A program made the position numbers and the translations under genes. Below are positions 8,155 through 15,886 of a stretch of 34,668 nt of DNA, piece after piece. Location: positions 1-34,668 of the forward strand of contig CAJLBJ010000023.1 of the NCBI GenBank assembly GCA_905204935.1, read 5' to 3'. Origin of the DNA: an uncultured Lactobacillus sp. GTDB taxonomy: Bacteria; Bacillota; Bacilli; Lactobacillales; Lactobacillaceae. Each line of letters opens with the position of its first letter. The first letter of the stretch is position 1. The notes below the pieces were generated by a model. That model worked only from the letters and a program-made list of their open reading frames with translations. It ran no database searches and was not told the DNA's origin.

Positions 8155-9906
8155 ATGACAGTAGCGCCAACAATCGAAATTACACGTAAAGACAAACGTT
8201 CGCGTCTATTAGAGATCGTTCATGTCATTCGCGAACATGATATGATCAAAAACTTCTTGAAACAAAAAAATCCTAAAGAGATTCGTTTAGGTCTCCAAGA
8301 GCTTGGTCCAACTTTTATTAAGGCTGGCCAATTATTGTCGACACGTCCTGATTTAGTCTCACCTGAATACATTAAAGAACTACGCAAACTGCAAGATAAC
8401 GTTCAAATCGACTCATTTGAAACTATTGCGCAAATTTTTTTAGAACAAACCGGCAAAAGTATAGCTGAAACATTTGCTAGCTTCGAAAAACAACCGTTTG
8501 CTTCTGGGTCAATTGGACAAACACACAAGGCAACTCTTAAGGACAACACTCCTGTCGTCGTCAAGATTCAACATCCTAAAGTTGAAGAACTTGTCAATAC
8601 AGATTTATCCTTGTTTCGCCAAGCAATTCATATTTTAAAGTTTGCACCAGATATCAGTGTCATCAATCCCAAAGAAATCTTAAACGAGATCCAAACCGCC
8701 TTATTAAACGAAATCGACACTCAAGTTGAAATGCAAAACGGTGAAGAGTTTTATCAATTAAACAATGCAACTAGTATCATTGAAGTACCTAAGGTTTACC
8801 GCGAATATTCTGCGCCTAAAGTCTTAGTTAATTCATTGATGCCTGGAAAAAGTATTCAAGTACTAGTTAATCAAAAATTGAGTGATGATCCTAAAAAAGC
8901 TGCTCAACAAAAGAAATTACGCCGTTTCATCGGTGAAGTTTTAGTCCAAAACTTTATCAAGCAAGTTTTTACAGATAACTTTTTTCACGCCGATCCGCAT
9001 CCGGGCAATATTTTATTTTATGAACTACCACAAAATTCAACCAAATTGCCCCGTTATCAAACGACGCATCAATTTCAAAAAACACTGGGTTCTACCGATA
9101 TAGATATCGCAACGCAAAAGAAATTACCTGCTTGTCGCCTTGTTTACCTAGACTTTGGCATGATGGGACATTTGACACCTAATCTTGTCGATGGCATTAC
9201 TAACATCATCTTGGCTCTAAACACCAAAGATACCCGTTTAATCGGTCAAGCCATCTTAGCCGTTTGCAACCGTACCGGTAAAGTTGATGAAGAAGACTTT
9301 TATGAAGAGCTAGGAGTCTTTTTGCAACCTTATATGCAAATGGGGCTAGGACAAATCGATCTAGCAGATATGTTGTTTAGTATTTTGTCATTATGTCGCA
9401 ATAATAACTTACAAGCCAAATCCGAAGTCACATTACTCGTTAAGGCATTTGCTTCTTTAGAAGGATTAGTTGCACAACTTGATCCTGATTTAGCAATGAT
9501 GGATGTCGTCAGACCCTTTGCACGTGATTATTTAAAAAAGAAACTTAACCTAAAAAATGAGTTGGAAGATCACGCCTTACTAATGGCACAGGCTATCAAG
9601 GTCACACCACAAATTCCTATCAAAGTTGAACGCCTATTAGATATCTTTATGCAAGGCCAAGGGCGCATCAACTTTAAGTTTAAAGAACAAGATCGCTTCT
9701 TTGATCGTGTTGATCAGCTTGTTAATCGCATCGTCATCTCGATTATTTTAGCAGCACTCATCTTAGGTTCTTCTATGCTTGTAATAGGCGGACAACAACA
9801 CCCTGCTATCTATAATTTAGGTGTTTGCGGCTATATTATTTCCTTTGTCTTGATTTTATTTTTAGTGATTACAACCTTGCGTAATCACTATAAAAATAAG
9901 CAGTAA
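8155..9906 (+). CDS. UbiB/ABC1 (ADCK) family atypical kinase-like protein
   Basis: A 583-residue member of the UbiB family of protein-kinase-like ATPases, linked in other organisms to quinone lipid biosynthesis. Visible signatures are the KxGQ motif (Lys56-Gln59, FIKAGQLLSTRPDL), a glycine/serine nucleotide loop (ASGSIGQTHKA), the lysine in VVVKIQHP (137), the catalytic loop FFHADPHPGNI and the metal-binding LDFGMMG. Two predicted membrane helices lie in the last 60 residues, as in other UbiB proteins. A 40-50 residue Gln/Thr-rich insertion separates the catalytic loop from DFG. Many lactobacilli make no ubiquinone, so the substrate is unknown. An extended -10 (TGCTAAAAT, 8114-8122) may give it its own promoter. 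Confidence 0.9.
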   Translation: MTVAPTIEITRKDKRSRLLEIVHVIREHDMIKNFLKQKNPKEIRLGLQELGPTFIKAGQLLSTRPDLVSPEYIKELRKLQDNVQIDSFETIAQIFLEQTGKSIAETFASFEKQPFASGSIGQTHKATLKDNTPVVVKIQHPKVEELVNTDLSLFRQAIHILKFAPDISVINPKEILNEIQTALLNEIDTQVEMQNGEEFYQLNNATSIIEVPKVYREYSAPKVLVNSLMPGKSIQVLVNQKLSDDPKKAAQQKKLRRFIGEVLVQNFIKQVFTDNFFHADPHPGNILFYELPQNSTKLPRYQTTHQFQKTLGSTDIDIATQKKLPACRLVYLDFGMMGHLTPNLVDGITNIILALNTKDTRLIGQAILAVCNRTGKVDEEDFYEELGVFLQPYMQMGLGQIDLADMLFSILSLCRNNNLQAKSEVTLLVKAFASLEGLVAQLDPDLAMMDVVRPFARDYLKKKLNLKNELEDHALLMAQAIKVTPQIPIKVERLLDIFMQGQGRINFKFKEQDRFFDRVDQLVNRIVISIILAALILGSSMLVIGGQQHPAIYNLGVCGYIISFVLILFLVITTLRNHYKNKQ

Positions 9907-9933
9907 AAAATCAGCTTTTTTGATGCTTTTTAG

Positions 9934-9961
9934 TTGCATCTATTGAAAAAAAGACTATGAT
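9934..9961 (+). promoter_or_regulatory. Promoter of the small heat-shock gene
   Basis: TTGCAT (9934-9939) and TATGAT (9956-9961) with a 16-bp spacer lie about 50 bp before the start codon. I see no CIRCE inverted repeat or tandem CtsR heptamers around it, so any heat control is not evident from known operators. Confidence 0.6.
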
Positions 9962-10010
9962 AAAGGTGTAAAGTAAATTACTGATTATTTTGAGAAAGGA
10001 AGTCTTAATT

Positions 10011-10442
10011 ATGGCTAATGAATTATCTAATCGTTTCAATGACTTATTAAATACTGGTGATGATTTGTTTAGAACCTTCACTCGTCCCCTAACTAATATG
10101 ACCGATGCATTCAAAGAATTACGTAGTGATATTAAAGAAACTGACGTAGATTATGTTGTTGCGATCGATGTTCCAGGGATCGATAAAAAAGACATCACCA
10201 TCGATTTTAAAGACAATATTTTGACTGTCAGCGCTAAACGTGATTCATTTAGCGATAGAAGTGATTCTCAAGGAAATATCTTGGCTAGCGAAAGAAGTTA
10301 TGGTCGTTATACTCGACAATATAGCTTTTTAAATGTTGATCGCGAAAAAATTTCGGCCAAATGTGAAAATGGTGAATTAATCATCACGTTGCCAAAGACA
10401 GCCGAAGAAATCAGTAACTCACGGCGAATCGAAATTGACTAG
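10011..10442 (+). CDS. Small heat-shock protein, Hsp20/alpha-crystallin family
   Basis: An ATP-independent holdase that binds unfolding proteins. The 143-residue protein has a short helical N-terminal arm (1-40) and an alpha-crystallin domain from about residue 45 (DVDYVVAIDVPGIDKKDITIDF) to about 130, including ILTVSAKRD, the ASERSYGRYTRQYSF region and the conserved ENGELIITLPK. The C-terminal tail is short. I start it at the ATG at 10011, preceded by GAAAGGAAG; an upstream in-frame codon at 9990 would include the ribosome site. It is a single-gene unit between its own promoter and the terminator at 10465. Confidence 0.93.
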   Translation: MANELSNRFNDLLNTGDDLFRTFTRPLTNMTDAFKELRSDIKETDVDYVVAIDVPGIDKKDITIDFKDNILTVSAKRDSFSDRSDSQGNILASERSYGRYTRQYSFLNVDREKISAKCENGELIITLPKTAEEISNSRRIEID

Positions 10443-10464
10443 ACTTCATTTAAATGCTCCTTGA

Positions 10465-10491
10465 CTACCCGTTTTTAACGGGTAGTTTTTT
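10465..10491 (+). terminator. Terminator of the Hsp20 gene
   Basis: A perfect 7-bp stem CTACCCG/CGGGTAG (10465-10471 with 10479-10485) is followed by TTTTTT. Confidence 0.92.
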
Positions 10492-10525
10492 ATTACAAAC
10501 ACCAATAAACCACCAAAGAAAACGC

Positions 10526-10554
10526 TTGCATTTTTAGCTTAGATGTGTTATAAA
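10526..10554 (+). promoter_or_regulatory. Promoter of the non-coding RNA region
   Basis: TTGCAT (10526-10531) and TATAAA (10549-10554) are separated by 17 bp, with no coding sequence for more than 500 bp downstream. The predicted start is near 10561, just before a series of hairpins. Confidence 0.65.
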
Positions 10555-10560
10555 TTAGGT

Positions 10561-10873
10561 GTAAGGAATTAACAATTCCACATCAAATTAAGTCCTAAAT
10601 CATGGGGCTTAATTTGCGAACCAAATGTAATTTAGTTGTAGTTGATAACTTTTGATTTGAAAGAAAGAAGGTGTCGGAGCCAACAACTTAAGTGGAAGTA
10701 CCCTAGATTGTCGTTTCAGATGCTTAGGTTTTACCATAAGGGGATGTCGGAGCCAACTTGAAAAGTTTTTTCAAATTAATTTAGTTTATTTTGGGATACA
10801 CCTCCAAAAAAACTAAAACTAATTGCAATTAGTTAAAATTTAACCGAGTGCTTCTTAGAAAGCGGGTTATTTT
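10561..10873 (+). ncRNA. Candidate structured small RNA, family not recognised
   Basis: About 310 nt with no credible reading frame. It begins at a consensus-like promoter and contains strong local pairings: GGAATT/AATTCC (10565-10579), a 12-bp stem (10584-10595 with 10605-10616), TTGAAAA/TTTTCAA (10758-10774), a roughly 14-bp stem with one bulge (10780-10794 with 10804-10817) and a perfect palindrome (10817-10834). AGGTGT (10669-10674) can also pair with ACACCT (10798-10803), an alternative to part of the local hairpins. A 13-nt motif occurs twice. A weaker stem at 10841-10869 followed by TTTT may end the transcript. It does not resemble tmRNA, RNase P, SRP RNA, a T-box or the common riboswitches I checked by eye. 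A 6S-like RNA cannot be excluded. Confidence 0.5.
10672..10757 (+). repeat. Two copies of a 13-nt motif, TGTCGGAGCCAAC
   Basis: Identical copies at 10672-10684 and 10745-10757, offset by 73 nt. Each is preceded by a purine-rich stretch (GAAGG or AGGGGA) and followed by a short self-complementary stretch. The exact repetition in an AT-rich background suggests a functional RNA motif. Confidence 0.75.
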
Positions 10874-10920
10874 AAAGGATGTGGAAACAAGATTAATTTT
10901 CCTAAAAAATTAGATAATAT

Positions 10921-11013
10921 GACCCAGGTCTCATAATGTAAGAAGATCTTAGGAGTAGACACGTGAACCTCCAAGATGATATGTAAGAGTATTTGCGAGC
11001 CTGGGTTATTTTT
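10921..11013 (+). ncRNA. Candidate compact RNA with intrinsic terminator
   Basis: About 90 nt closed by a stem ACCCAGG/CCTGGGT (10922-10928 with 11000-11006), extended by CTC/GAG across a bulged T. Inside is a second 9-bp hairpin with one bulge (10946-10955 with 10969-10977) whose loop holds TAGACACGTGAA. The closing stem is followed by TTATTTTTTG, so the 3' side acts as an intrinsic terminator. A -10-like GATAAT lies just upstream (10913-10918), but no good -35 is seen. It may be the tail of the longer transcript, a separate small RNA, or an attenuator upstream of the dehydrogenase gene. I could not match it to a known riboswitch. Confidence 0.5.
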
Positions 11014-11097
11014 TGTGTTTTTACAAAATATCAATTCTCAAGCCTTAATAAAAGGTATATCATTATACTTAGATTAAAGCTAAAGGATGTGGCATAC

Positions 11098-11961
11098 ATG
11101 AAAATTGGTTTTATTGGAACCGGTGTGATGGGAGCAGCCATCTGCCAAAATTTACTTAAAGCAGGTCATCAACTAACTGTTTATAATCGGACTAAAAGCA
11201 AGACTCAAAGTTTAGTTGAAAATGGTGCAACTTGGGTAGATAGTCCTAAAAAAGTCGCTCAACAAGCTGATCTTGTTTTTTCAATGGTCGGCTATCCAAA
11301 AGATGTTGAAGAAATCTATCTCGGTGAAGACGGTATTTTTGCAGGCTTAAGTGCTGGAAAAATCGCTGTAGATATGACAACTAGCCAACCAAGTCTAGCC
11401 GCTAAACTTTTTGAAATTGGCACAAGTAAAGGATTTAAAATCCTCGATGCTCCCGTTTCAGGTGGAGATGTCGGCGCTAAAAACGCTACTTTAACGATTA
11501 TGGTCGGAGGAGATAAAGAAGTTTACGAAGAACTTTTACCAATTTTCAAACAAATCGGCAAGAGTACTAATTACTTTGGTCCAGCTGGCTGTGGTCAACA
11601 TACCAAGATGGCCAACCAAATCATGATTGCAGGTACCATGACGGGCTTAACCGAAATGTTACTCTACGCTAAAAATGCAAATCTAGATGTTACCAAAGTT
11701 TTAGAAACTGTCGGTGCCGGTAGCGCTGGTAACTGGAGTTTGACTAACTACGGCCCACGTATCCTGGCTGGTGATTACACTCCTGGCTTTTTTGCTAAAC
11801 ATTTCTTAAAAGATTTACGCATCGCCTTACAAGAAGCTGAAAAAATGCAACTTGATTTACCTGCAACCAAGGAAGCTGCACGTCTCTACGAAGTAATGGT
11901 CGATATCTGCCAATTAGGTGATCAAGGAACACAAGGTTTAATCAATAGTTATCACAAATAA
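11098..11961 (+). CDS. NAD(P)-dependent beta-hydroxyacid dehydrogenase family protein
   Basis: A 287-residue member of the 3-hydroxyisobutyrate dehydrogenase/tartronate semialdehyde reductase family. The Rossmann motif GFIGTGVMG (residues 4-12) binds the cofactor; YNRTKSK after the second strand suits NADP binding. DAPVSGGDVGAKNATLTIMVGG is the substrate-binding signature, and the catalytic lysine lies in GCGQHTKMANQI. The C-terminal half is all-helical, as usual. The real substrate cannot be told from sequence. I start it at the ATG at 11098 (MKIGFIG), preceded by AAAGGATG; an earlier in-frame codon at 10993 lies in the RNA terminator. It has its own strong terminator and is not in an evident operon. 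Confidence 0.92.
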   Translation: MKIGFIGTGVMGAAICQNLLKAGHQLTVYNRTKSKTQSLVENGATWVDSPKKVAQQADLVFSMVGYPKDVEEIYLGEDGIFAGLSAGKIAVDMTTSQPSLAAKLFEIGTSKGFKILDAPVSGGDVGAKNATLTIMVGGDKEVYEELLPIFKQIGKSTNYFGPAGCGQHTKMANQIMIAGTMTGLTEMLLYAKNANLDVTKVLETVGAGSAGNWSLTNYGPRILAGDYTPGFFAKHFLKDLRIALQEAEKMQLDLPATKEAARLYEVMVDICQLGDQGTQGLINSYHK

Positions 11962-11965
11962 TTAT

Positions 11966-12013
11966 AAAAATAGCCCTAAGATAACGGTAAGCCGTTATTT
12001 TAGGGCTATTTTT
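11966..12013. terminator. Bidirectional terminator between convergent genes
   Basis: A stem of about 22 bp, including one G-T pair, with loop TAAG (11966-11987 with 11992-12013) is flanked by A-runs and T-runs. It serves the dehydrogenase (plus) and the MupG-like gene (minus). Confidence 0.93.
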
Positions 12014-12030
12014 TAAAATCTCTTCACTAA

Positions 12031-13119
12031 TTATTTAACACATTTGAAAGTAATACGACGTTGTAATTGATCTAATAAGAATAATTCATGCTCAACCACA
12101 TGCCCTACTACATTGCGTTTACCATCATTTGGCATATCAACTAAGGCAATTTGAACTTCATTTTTGTATTGACCATAAGCTTCATTTAAGATCATAATAT
12201 CGCCACGTTTGATTGTAACATCATTATGATGAGCTGGCATTGGTTCATCCTTGTAAGTTACACGACTAAATGAATCCCGTACAAAGTAATCAGATGAATC
12301 ACCACGATAAGTGTGAATTTGTTCTAAAACAATCTTAGTTTCAAGTTCTGTCACATCATCTACTAATTGCACTTGAATTGTTGGATGTGGTTCAAAGAAT
12401 ACTTCAGCCACAGCTGCCAATTCTTCATCAGTTGCATAAGCATTACCAATCAAGATGTCATCAATTAAATCGGTAGCTAACATTCGACGTACTTGAGTTG
12501 CAATTGGTAAGTCACGATCTGCTTCTAATGTTGGCAAGCCTTCTTGCACTGGCCATGGTCCCATCTTAGCATCTGGTGAAGTCACAAATGCTGCCGTATT
12601 AATATTAAAATGACGATATTTTTGCGAACATTCGATAAAGAAATCTTCGCCTAAAGCTGTATAGCGTTGTGGATAGAAGTTATGGCAACCCCATAATTTA
12701 TCGGTCTTTGGATGATATGACATAATATTATCCAAGTAATTTGTCCCAGCGCTCATATTAATTTCAATCACCAAACCATATTGGTTGCGAGTCATACGTG
12801 CTTCTTCTGCTCCAGTAAAACCTACATCTAAACGTAAACCATATACGCCTAAATTTTTAAAGAAGATTAAATCATCATAGTCAATCTTTAATTTGTCAAA
12901 TAATCCAGGGTTAACGTCGATCACTGTCTTAAAGCCTAATTGATTACCATATTCAATAATTTGGCGATATTTGTCGACATCACTATCATCGTTAATTTCT
13001 AATAATGACGTAAAAATTCGTGTATAACCTAACTTATGTGCTTTTTGTAAATAAAGTTTATCTTGTTCAAAATCTGATTGCGATGGATAAATAGAAATTC
13101 CTAACGTTTTTGTTTGCAT
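12031..13119 (-). CDS. mupG: MupG-like TIM-barrel protein (DUF871)
   Basis: A 362-residue protein of the DUF871 family, whose characterised member MupG is a 6-phospho-N-acetylmuramidase that splits MurNAc-6P-GlcNAc during cell-wall recycling in Staphylococcus aureus. The N-terminal barrel (about 1-235) shows LGISIYPSQ, TRIFTSLLEIND, VIDVNPG, YGLRLDVGFTG, LVIEINMSAGTN and WGCHNFYPQRYTALG. A smaller cyclophilin-like C-terminal domain follows (about 250-362). It appears complete. In other genomes mupG sits with murQ, a PTS transporter and a regulator; none is adjacent here, so the partner pathway, if present, is elsewhere. Exact substrate in this organism is unproven. The ATG follows GGAAGGGAAC and a clear promoter lies upstream. 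Confidence 0.88.
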   Translation of the reverse strand: MQTKTLGISIYPSQSDFEQDKLYLQKAHKLGYTRIFTSLLEINDDSDVDKYRQIIEYGNQLGFKTVIDVNPGLFDKLKIDYDDLIFFKNLGVYGLRLDVGFTGAEEARMTRNQYGLVIEINMSAGTNYLDNIMSYHPKTDKLWGCHNFYPQRYTALGEDFFIECSQKYRHFNINTAAFVTSPDAKMGPWPVQEGLPTLEADRDLPIATQVRRMLATDLIDDILIGNAYATDEELAAVAEVFFEPHPTIQVQLVDDVTELETKIVLEQIHTYRGDSSDYFVRDSFSRVTYKDEPMPAHHNDVTIKRGDIMILNEAYGQYKNEVQIALVDMPNDGKRNVVGHVVEHELFLLDQLQRRITFKCVK

Positions 13120-13178
13120 CGTCTTTAGTTCCCTTCCTAGTTCTTAGCTTGTTTTAAAACGGTTACTTTACTACCTTA

Positions 13179-13207
13179 ATGATAATAGGTCTATACCTTT
13201 TTGTAAA
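13179..13207 (-). promoter_or_regulatory. Promoter of the MupG-like gene
   Basis: On the minus strand TTTACA (13202-13207) and TATCAT (13179-13184) are separated by 17 bp. The gap to the upstream MATE gene shows no clear terminator. Confidence 0.55.
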
Positions 13208-13248
13208 GTAATATTTACCTAGAAAAAACTCTAATCAGATACTTATTT

Positions 13249-14574
13249 TTATGCGCTAAAATCCTTAATTACTTTGCGGTATAATACCCAACCAATCACA
13301 AATGTCACTGCATCAGCCACTGGTTGCGCCCAAATAATGCCATGATAACCTACACTGTTAGCTAAAATTACCATACAAGGAGCATATACGACCCCTTGGC
13401 GCGCTAATGCCATGATTAAAGCGCTCCATGCTTTGCCTGCCGATTGAAAAACCGTCGTAAAAACTAAAATAGCTCCAACAAACGGCGCAGTCAAAAGCGT
13501 AGCCCGTAACATATATGTTCCTTGCTCTATAATCTTTGTATCTGTCATAAAAATTTTGACTAAAACAGGTGCTAACACCATCAAGATTACCGCTAACACT
13601 AAAGAATAAACAACTTCTACCAAAAAGTCAAAACGCATAATTTCTTTGAAACGTTTCTTGTTTTTAGCTCCATAATTATAACCAATCAACGGTTGTGCCC
13701 CAAATGCAAAACCAACCATCACCAAGATAACAATCATATAAATTTTAGCAACAATCCCATTAGCAGCAACCGCACTTGCTCCATATTTAGAAAGATGGTT
13801 GTTTAATAACGCAACACCAAAGCTTTGCATTAAATTAGTCAACGAAGCTGGAATTCCGATCGCTAAAACTAGTTTCAAATTATGCAAGTTAATTTGACAA
13901 TCACGCAACTTAAGTGACAATATCTTGCAATCTCTATTCATATAATAAAAGAGTATCCCACAGTTTACCGCATAGCCTAAAACATTAGCCAACGCAATTC
14001 CTTTTGCACCCATATCAAAAACAAATAAGAATAACGGATCTAAGATGATTGTCAAAATCGTCCCAGATAAAGTAGCAATCATCGATTTAACCGCTAAACC
14101 CTCGGTACGAATGATGTTTCCTGGCACTAACGATACAATAATAAAAACACTGCCTCCTACCAAGATTCGATAAAAATCAGCAGCATATTGATAGGTTTGG
14201 GGAGTCGCACCCAAAAGGTTTAAGATTGGGCGTTCAAAAATTAACATTATCGCTGTTAAAAGTAAGCTAAAAGCAATCGTAATATACAATGAAAAACTGC
14301 TAATTTTTGCGCTGAGGGCATACTTTTTTTCGCCTAGCAACCGCGAAATCACAGCACTACCACCTAATCCAAAAATGTCTCCAATCGCTAGCATAAATGA
14401 AAACAATGGTGTACCCAATGCAACACCGGCAACTAAAGCCGTATTACCGGTCTTTGCAACAAAAAATGTATCGGCTAAATTATATACCATGCTAGCAACC
14501 ATTCCTAAAACTACCGGCAAAGCCAATTGAAAATAGACTTTTTTAACCGGAGCCTTTGCAAAAAGTTCATCCAC
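13249..14574 (-). CDS. MATE-family multidrug/solute exporter
   Basis: A 441-residue integral membrane protein of the MATE/MatE family, which exports cationic drugs or metabolites using ion gradients. Two homologous halves of six helices are visible. Typical stretches are ALPVVLGMVASMVYNLADTFFVAKTGN near the N-terminus, GDIFGLGGSAVISRLLGE in the first half, and FGAQPLIGYNYGAKNKKRFKE opening the second half. I start it at GTG 14574 (VDELFAKAPVKK), eight bases after AAGGAGG; upstream in-frame ATGs would put the ribosome site inside the gene. Substrate cannot be inferred. It is transcribed towards the MupG-like gene and away from parS. Confidence 0.9.
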   Translation of the reverse strand: MDELFAKAPVKKVYFQLALPVVLGMVASMVYNLADTFFVAKTGNTALVAGVALGTPLFSFMLAIGDIFGLGGSAVISRLLGEKKYALSAKISSFSLYITIAFSLLLTAIMLIFERPILNLLGATPQTYQYAADFYRILVGGSVFIIVSLVPGNIIRTEGLAVKSMIATLSGTILTIILDPLFLFVFDMGAKGIALANVLGYAVNCGILFYYMNRDCKILSLKLRDCQINLHNLKLVLAIGIPASLTNLMQSFGVALLNNHLSKYGASAVAANGIVAKIYMIVILVMVGFAFGAQPLIGYNYGAKNKKRFKEIMRFDFLVEVVYSLVLAVILMVLAPVLVKIFMTDTKIIEQGTYMLRATLLTAPFVGAILVFTTVFQSAGKAWSALIMALARQGVVYAPCMVILANSVGYHGIIWAQPVADAVTFVIGWVLYRKVIKDFSA

Positions 14575-14659
14575 AAGTTCGTCCTCCTTTTTAAAAATCA
14601 TTTTATAATGTAGCATATTTCAAACCTGTTTTGTAAGAACTTTTTTCAAAATTAGCAAT

Positions 14660-14675
14660 CGTTTCACGTGAAACA
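14660..14675. other. parS chromosome-partition site
   Basis: CGTTTCACGTGAAACA matches the 16-bp ParB/Spo0J recognition sequence TGTTTCACGTGAAACA at 15 of 16 positions, including the 14-bp perfect palindromic core. It lies in the gap between two divergent genes, not in coding sequence. parS sites cluster around the replication origin in Firmicutes. ParB would load here and recruit SMC. Confidence 0.9.
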
Positions 14676-14684
14676 GCTTTTAAT

Positions 14685-14714
14685 TTGGTAAAAAGGAACA
14701 ATTCAGAGTACAAT
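14685..14714 (+). promoter_or_regulatory. Promoter of the DUF2974 hydrolase gene
   Basis: TTGGTA (14685-14690) and TACAAT (14709-14714) with an 18-bp spacer lie about 10 bp downstream of parS, so ParB spreading could affect this promoter. Confidence 0.5.
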
Positions 14715-14747
14715 TAAGCTAGAAATACTCTTAAGGTGGTGATTTAA

Positions 14748-15836
14748 ATGGCTAATCTTTTTGACTATTTGACTTGGCGTGGTGATTTAACCTTTGCACA
14801 AGCACCTTTAAATGAGGTCGATTGCTTGATTTTCAGTCGTTTCAGCTATCTACAACTGGATAACATTGTACCTACAAGTTTTACGGACACGCTCACTTTA
14901 GAAAAATGTTGGCAAAAATATCAAGCACAAAAAACCACTCCTTACCTACAACAAGCAACCGATGAAGCACTCTTAGAAACATTAGCTAAGTGCCAACGCT
15001 TTAAGAACATTGAATTATGCGGTTTTCGTAACGATATCAATGCACAAGCTGAAAAACAGTTTGCTTGCCTGACCTTTAAGTTCTTAGGGGGTAATCTTAT
15101 CGCTTATCGTGGCACCGACGATACGTTAGTCGGCTTAAAAGAAGACTTCAACATGAGTTTTATGCAAACTGTTCCTTGCCAAAGTGCAGGTCTTAACTAC
15201 TTTAAAGATGCTGCTAAAGCTTTAGATGGACCATTTTATCTAGCTGGACACTCCAAAGGTGGAAACATCGCCTTATTTGTAGCCTTATTTTGTCCAGATA
15301 AACTCATTGAACGCCTCAAACATGTTTATAGTTTTGACGGGCCTGGATTTGCCATTAATACACTTGAAAGAGCTGATATTAAACGTATCAAGCCCTTAAT
15401 CTCAGCTTATGTGCCACAATCTTCTATCATTGGAATGTTACTTGGTCATGTCGAAGATTATACGGTTGTCCACAGCCAACAAACCAGCATCTTACAACAC
15501 GATTTATATAGCTGGGACATCGCTGCACCACATAGTTTTGTCTGTGAAAAAAATGTCGATGCTAGCAGTGTTTTCATCGAGCAAACCCTTAAAGATTGGC
15601 TTAACGAAATTTCAAATGAAAAACGTCAAGAATTCATTTCCGTTGTCTTTGACGTCTTAAATGCCACTCAAATCACACGCATGCAAGAGCTGACCGCTGA
15701 TCGTTTCTCTAAAATCACCACGGTCGTCTCTGAGTTAACACAACTTGATAAAAAGCAACGTGCTCTTGTCTTAAGTCTAGCTAAATCTTTGCTTCAAACT
15801 GGCATCAAGAATCGCTCGGTTTTAAAAGACAATTAA
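14748..15836 (+). CDS. DUF2974 (Mbeg1-like) alpha/beta-hydrolase
   Basis: A 362-residue protein with a lipase-like alpha/beta-hydrolase core. The nucleophile elbow GHSKGGN places the catalytic serine at residue 169, after AYRGTDDTLVGLKEDFNMSF, a stretch shared with lipase_3-like and Mbeg1-like proteins. SFDGPGF supports the fold, and a histidine near residue 265 (APHSFVCE) is a candidate triad member. There is no signal peptide or membrane span. The substrate is unknown; the family is common in Firmicutes and described only as lipase-like. A strong AAGGTGGTGAT site precedes the ATG, and a terminator follows at once. Confidence 0.82.
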   Translation: MANLFDYLTWRGDLTFAQAPLNEVDCLIFSRFSYLQLDNIVPTSFTDTLTLEKCWQKYQAQKTTPYLQQATDEALLETLAKCQRFKNIELCGFRNDINAQAEKQFACLTFKFLGGNLIAYRGTDDTLVGLKEDFNMSFMQTVPCQSAGLNYFKDAAKALDGPFYLAGHSKGGNIALFVALFCPDKLIERLKHVYSFDGPGFAINTLERADIKRIKPLISAYVPQSSIIGMLLGHVEDYTVVHSQQTSILQHDLYSWDIAAPHSFVCEKNVDASSVFIEQTLKDWLNEISNEKRQEFISVVFDVLNATQITRMQELTADRFSKITTVVSELTQLDKKQRALVLSLAKSLLQTGIKNRSVLKDN

Positions 15837-15838
15837 CC

Positions 15839-15882
15839 AAAAAAGGTTCATCCTAAGTTTTATCTTAGTATGAACCTTTTTT
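15839..15882. terminator. Bidirectional terminator
   Basis: A 17-bp stem with one mismatch (AAAAAGGTTCAT then CTAAG, 15840-15857 with 15864-15881), with A-runs on the left and T-runs on the right, ends both the hydrolase gene (plus) and the lipoprotein gene (minus). Confidence 0.9.
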
Positions 15883-15886
15883 ATAT

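Noticed and set aside
10671..10762. Two tiny frames beginning at the repeated motif (V/M-S-E-P-T then stop)
   Set aside because: They are five or six codons long, and the first has no space between purine tract and start. The identity of the repeats is better explained as an RNA motif.
10993..11097. N-terminal extension of the dehydrogenase starting at 10993
   Set aside because: It would start inside the RNA terminator. The family N-terminus MKIGFIG begins at 11098 behind its own ribosome site.
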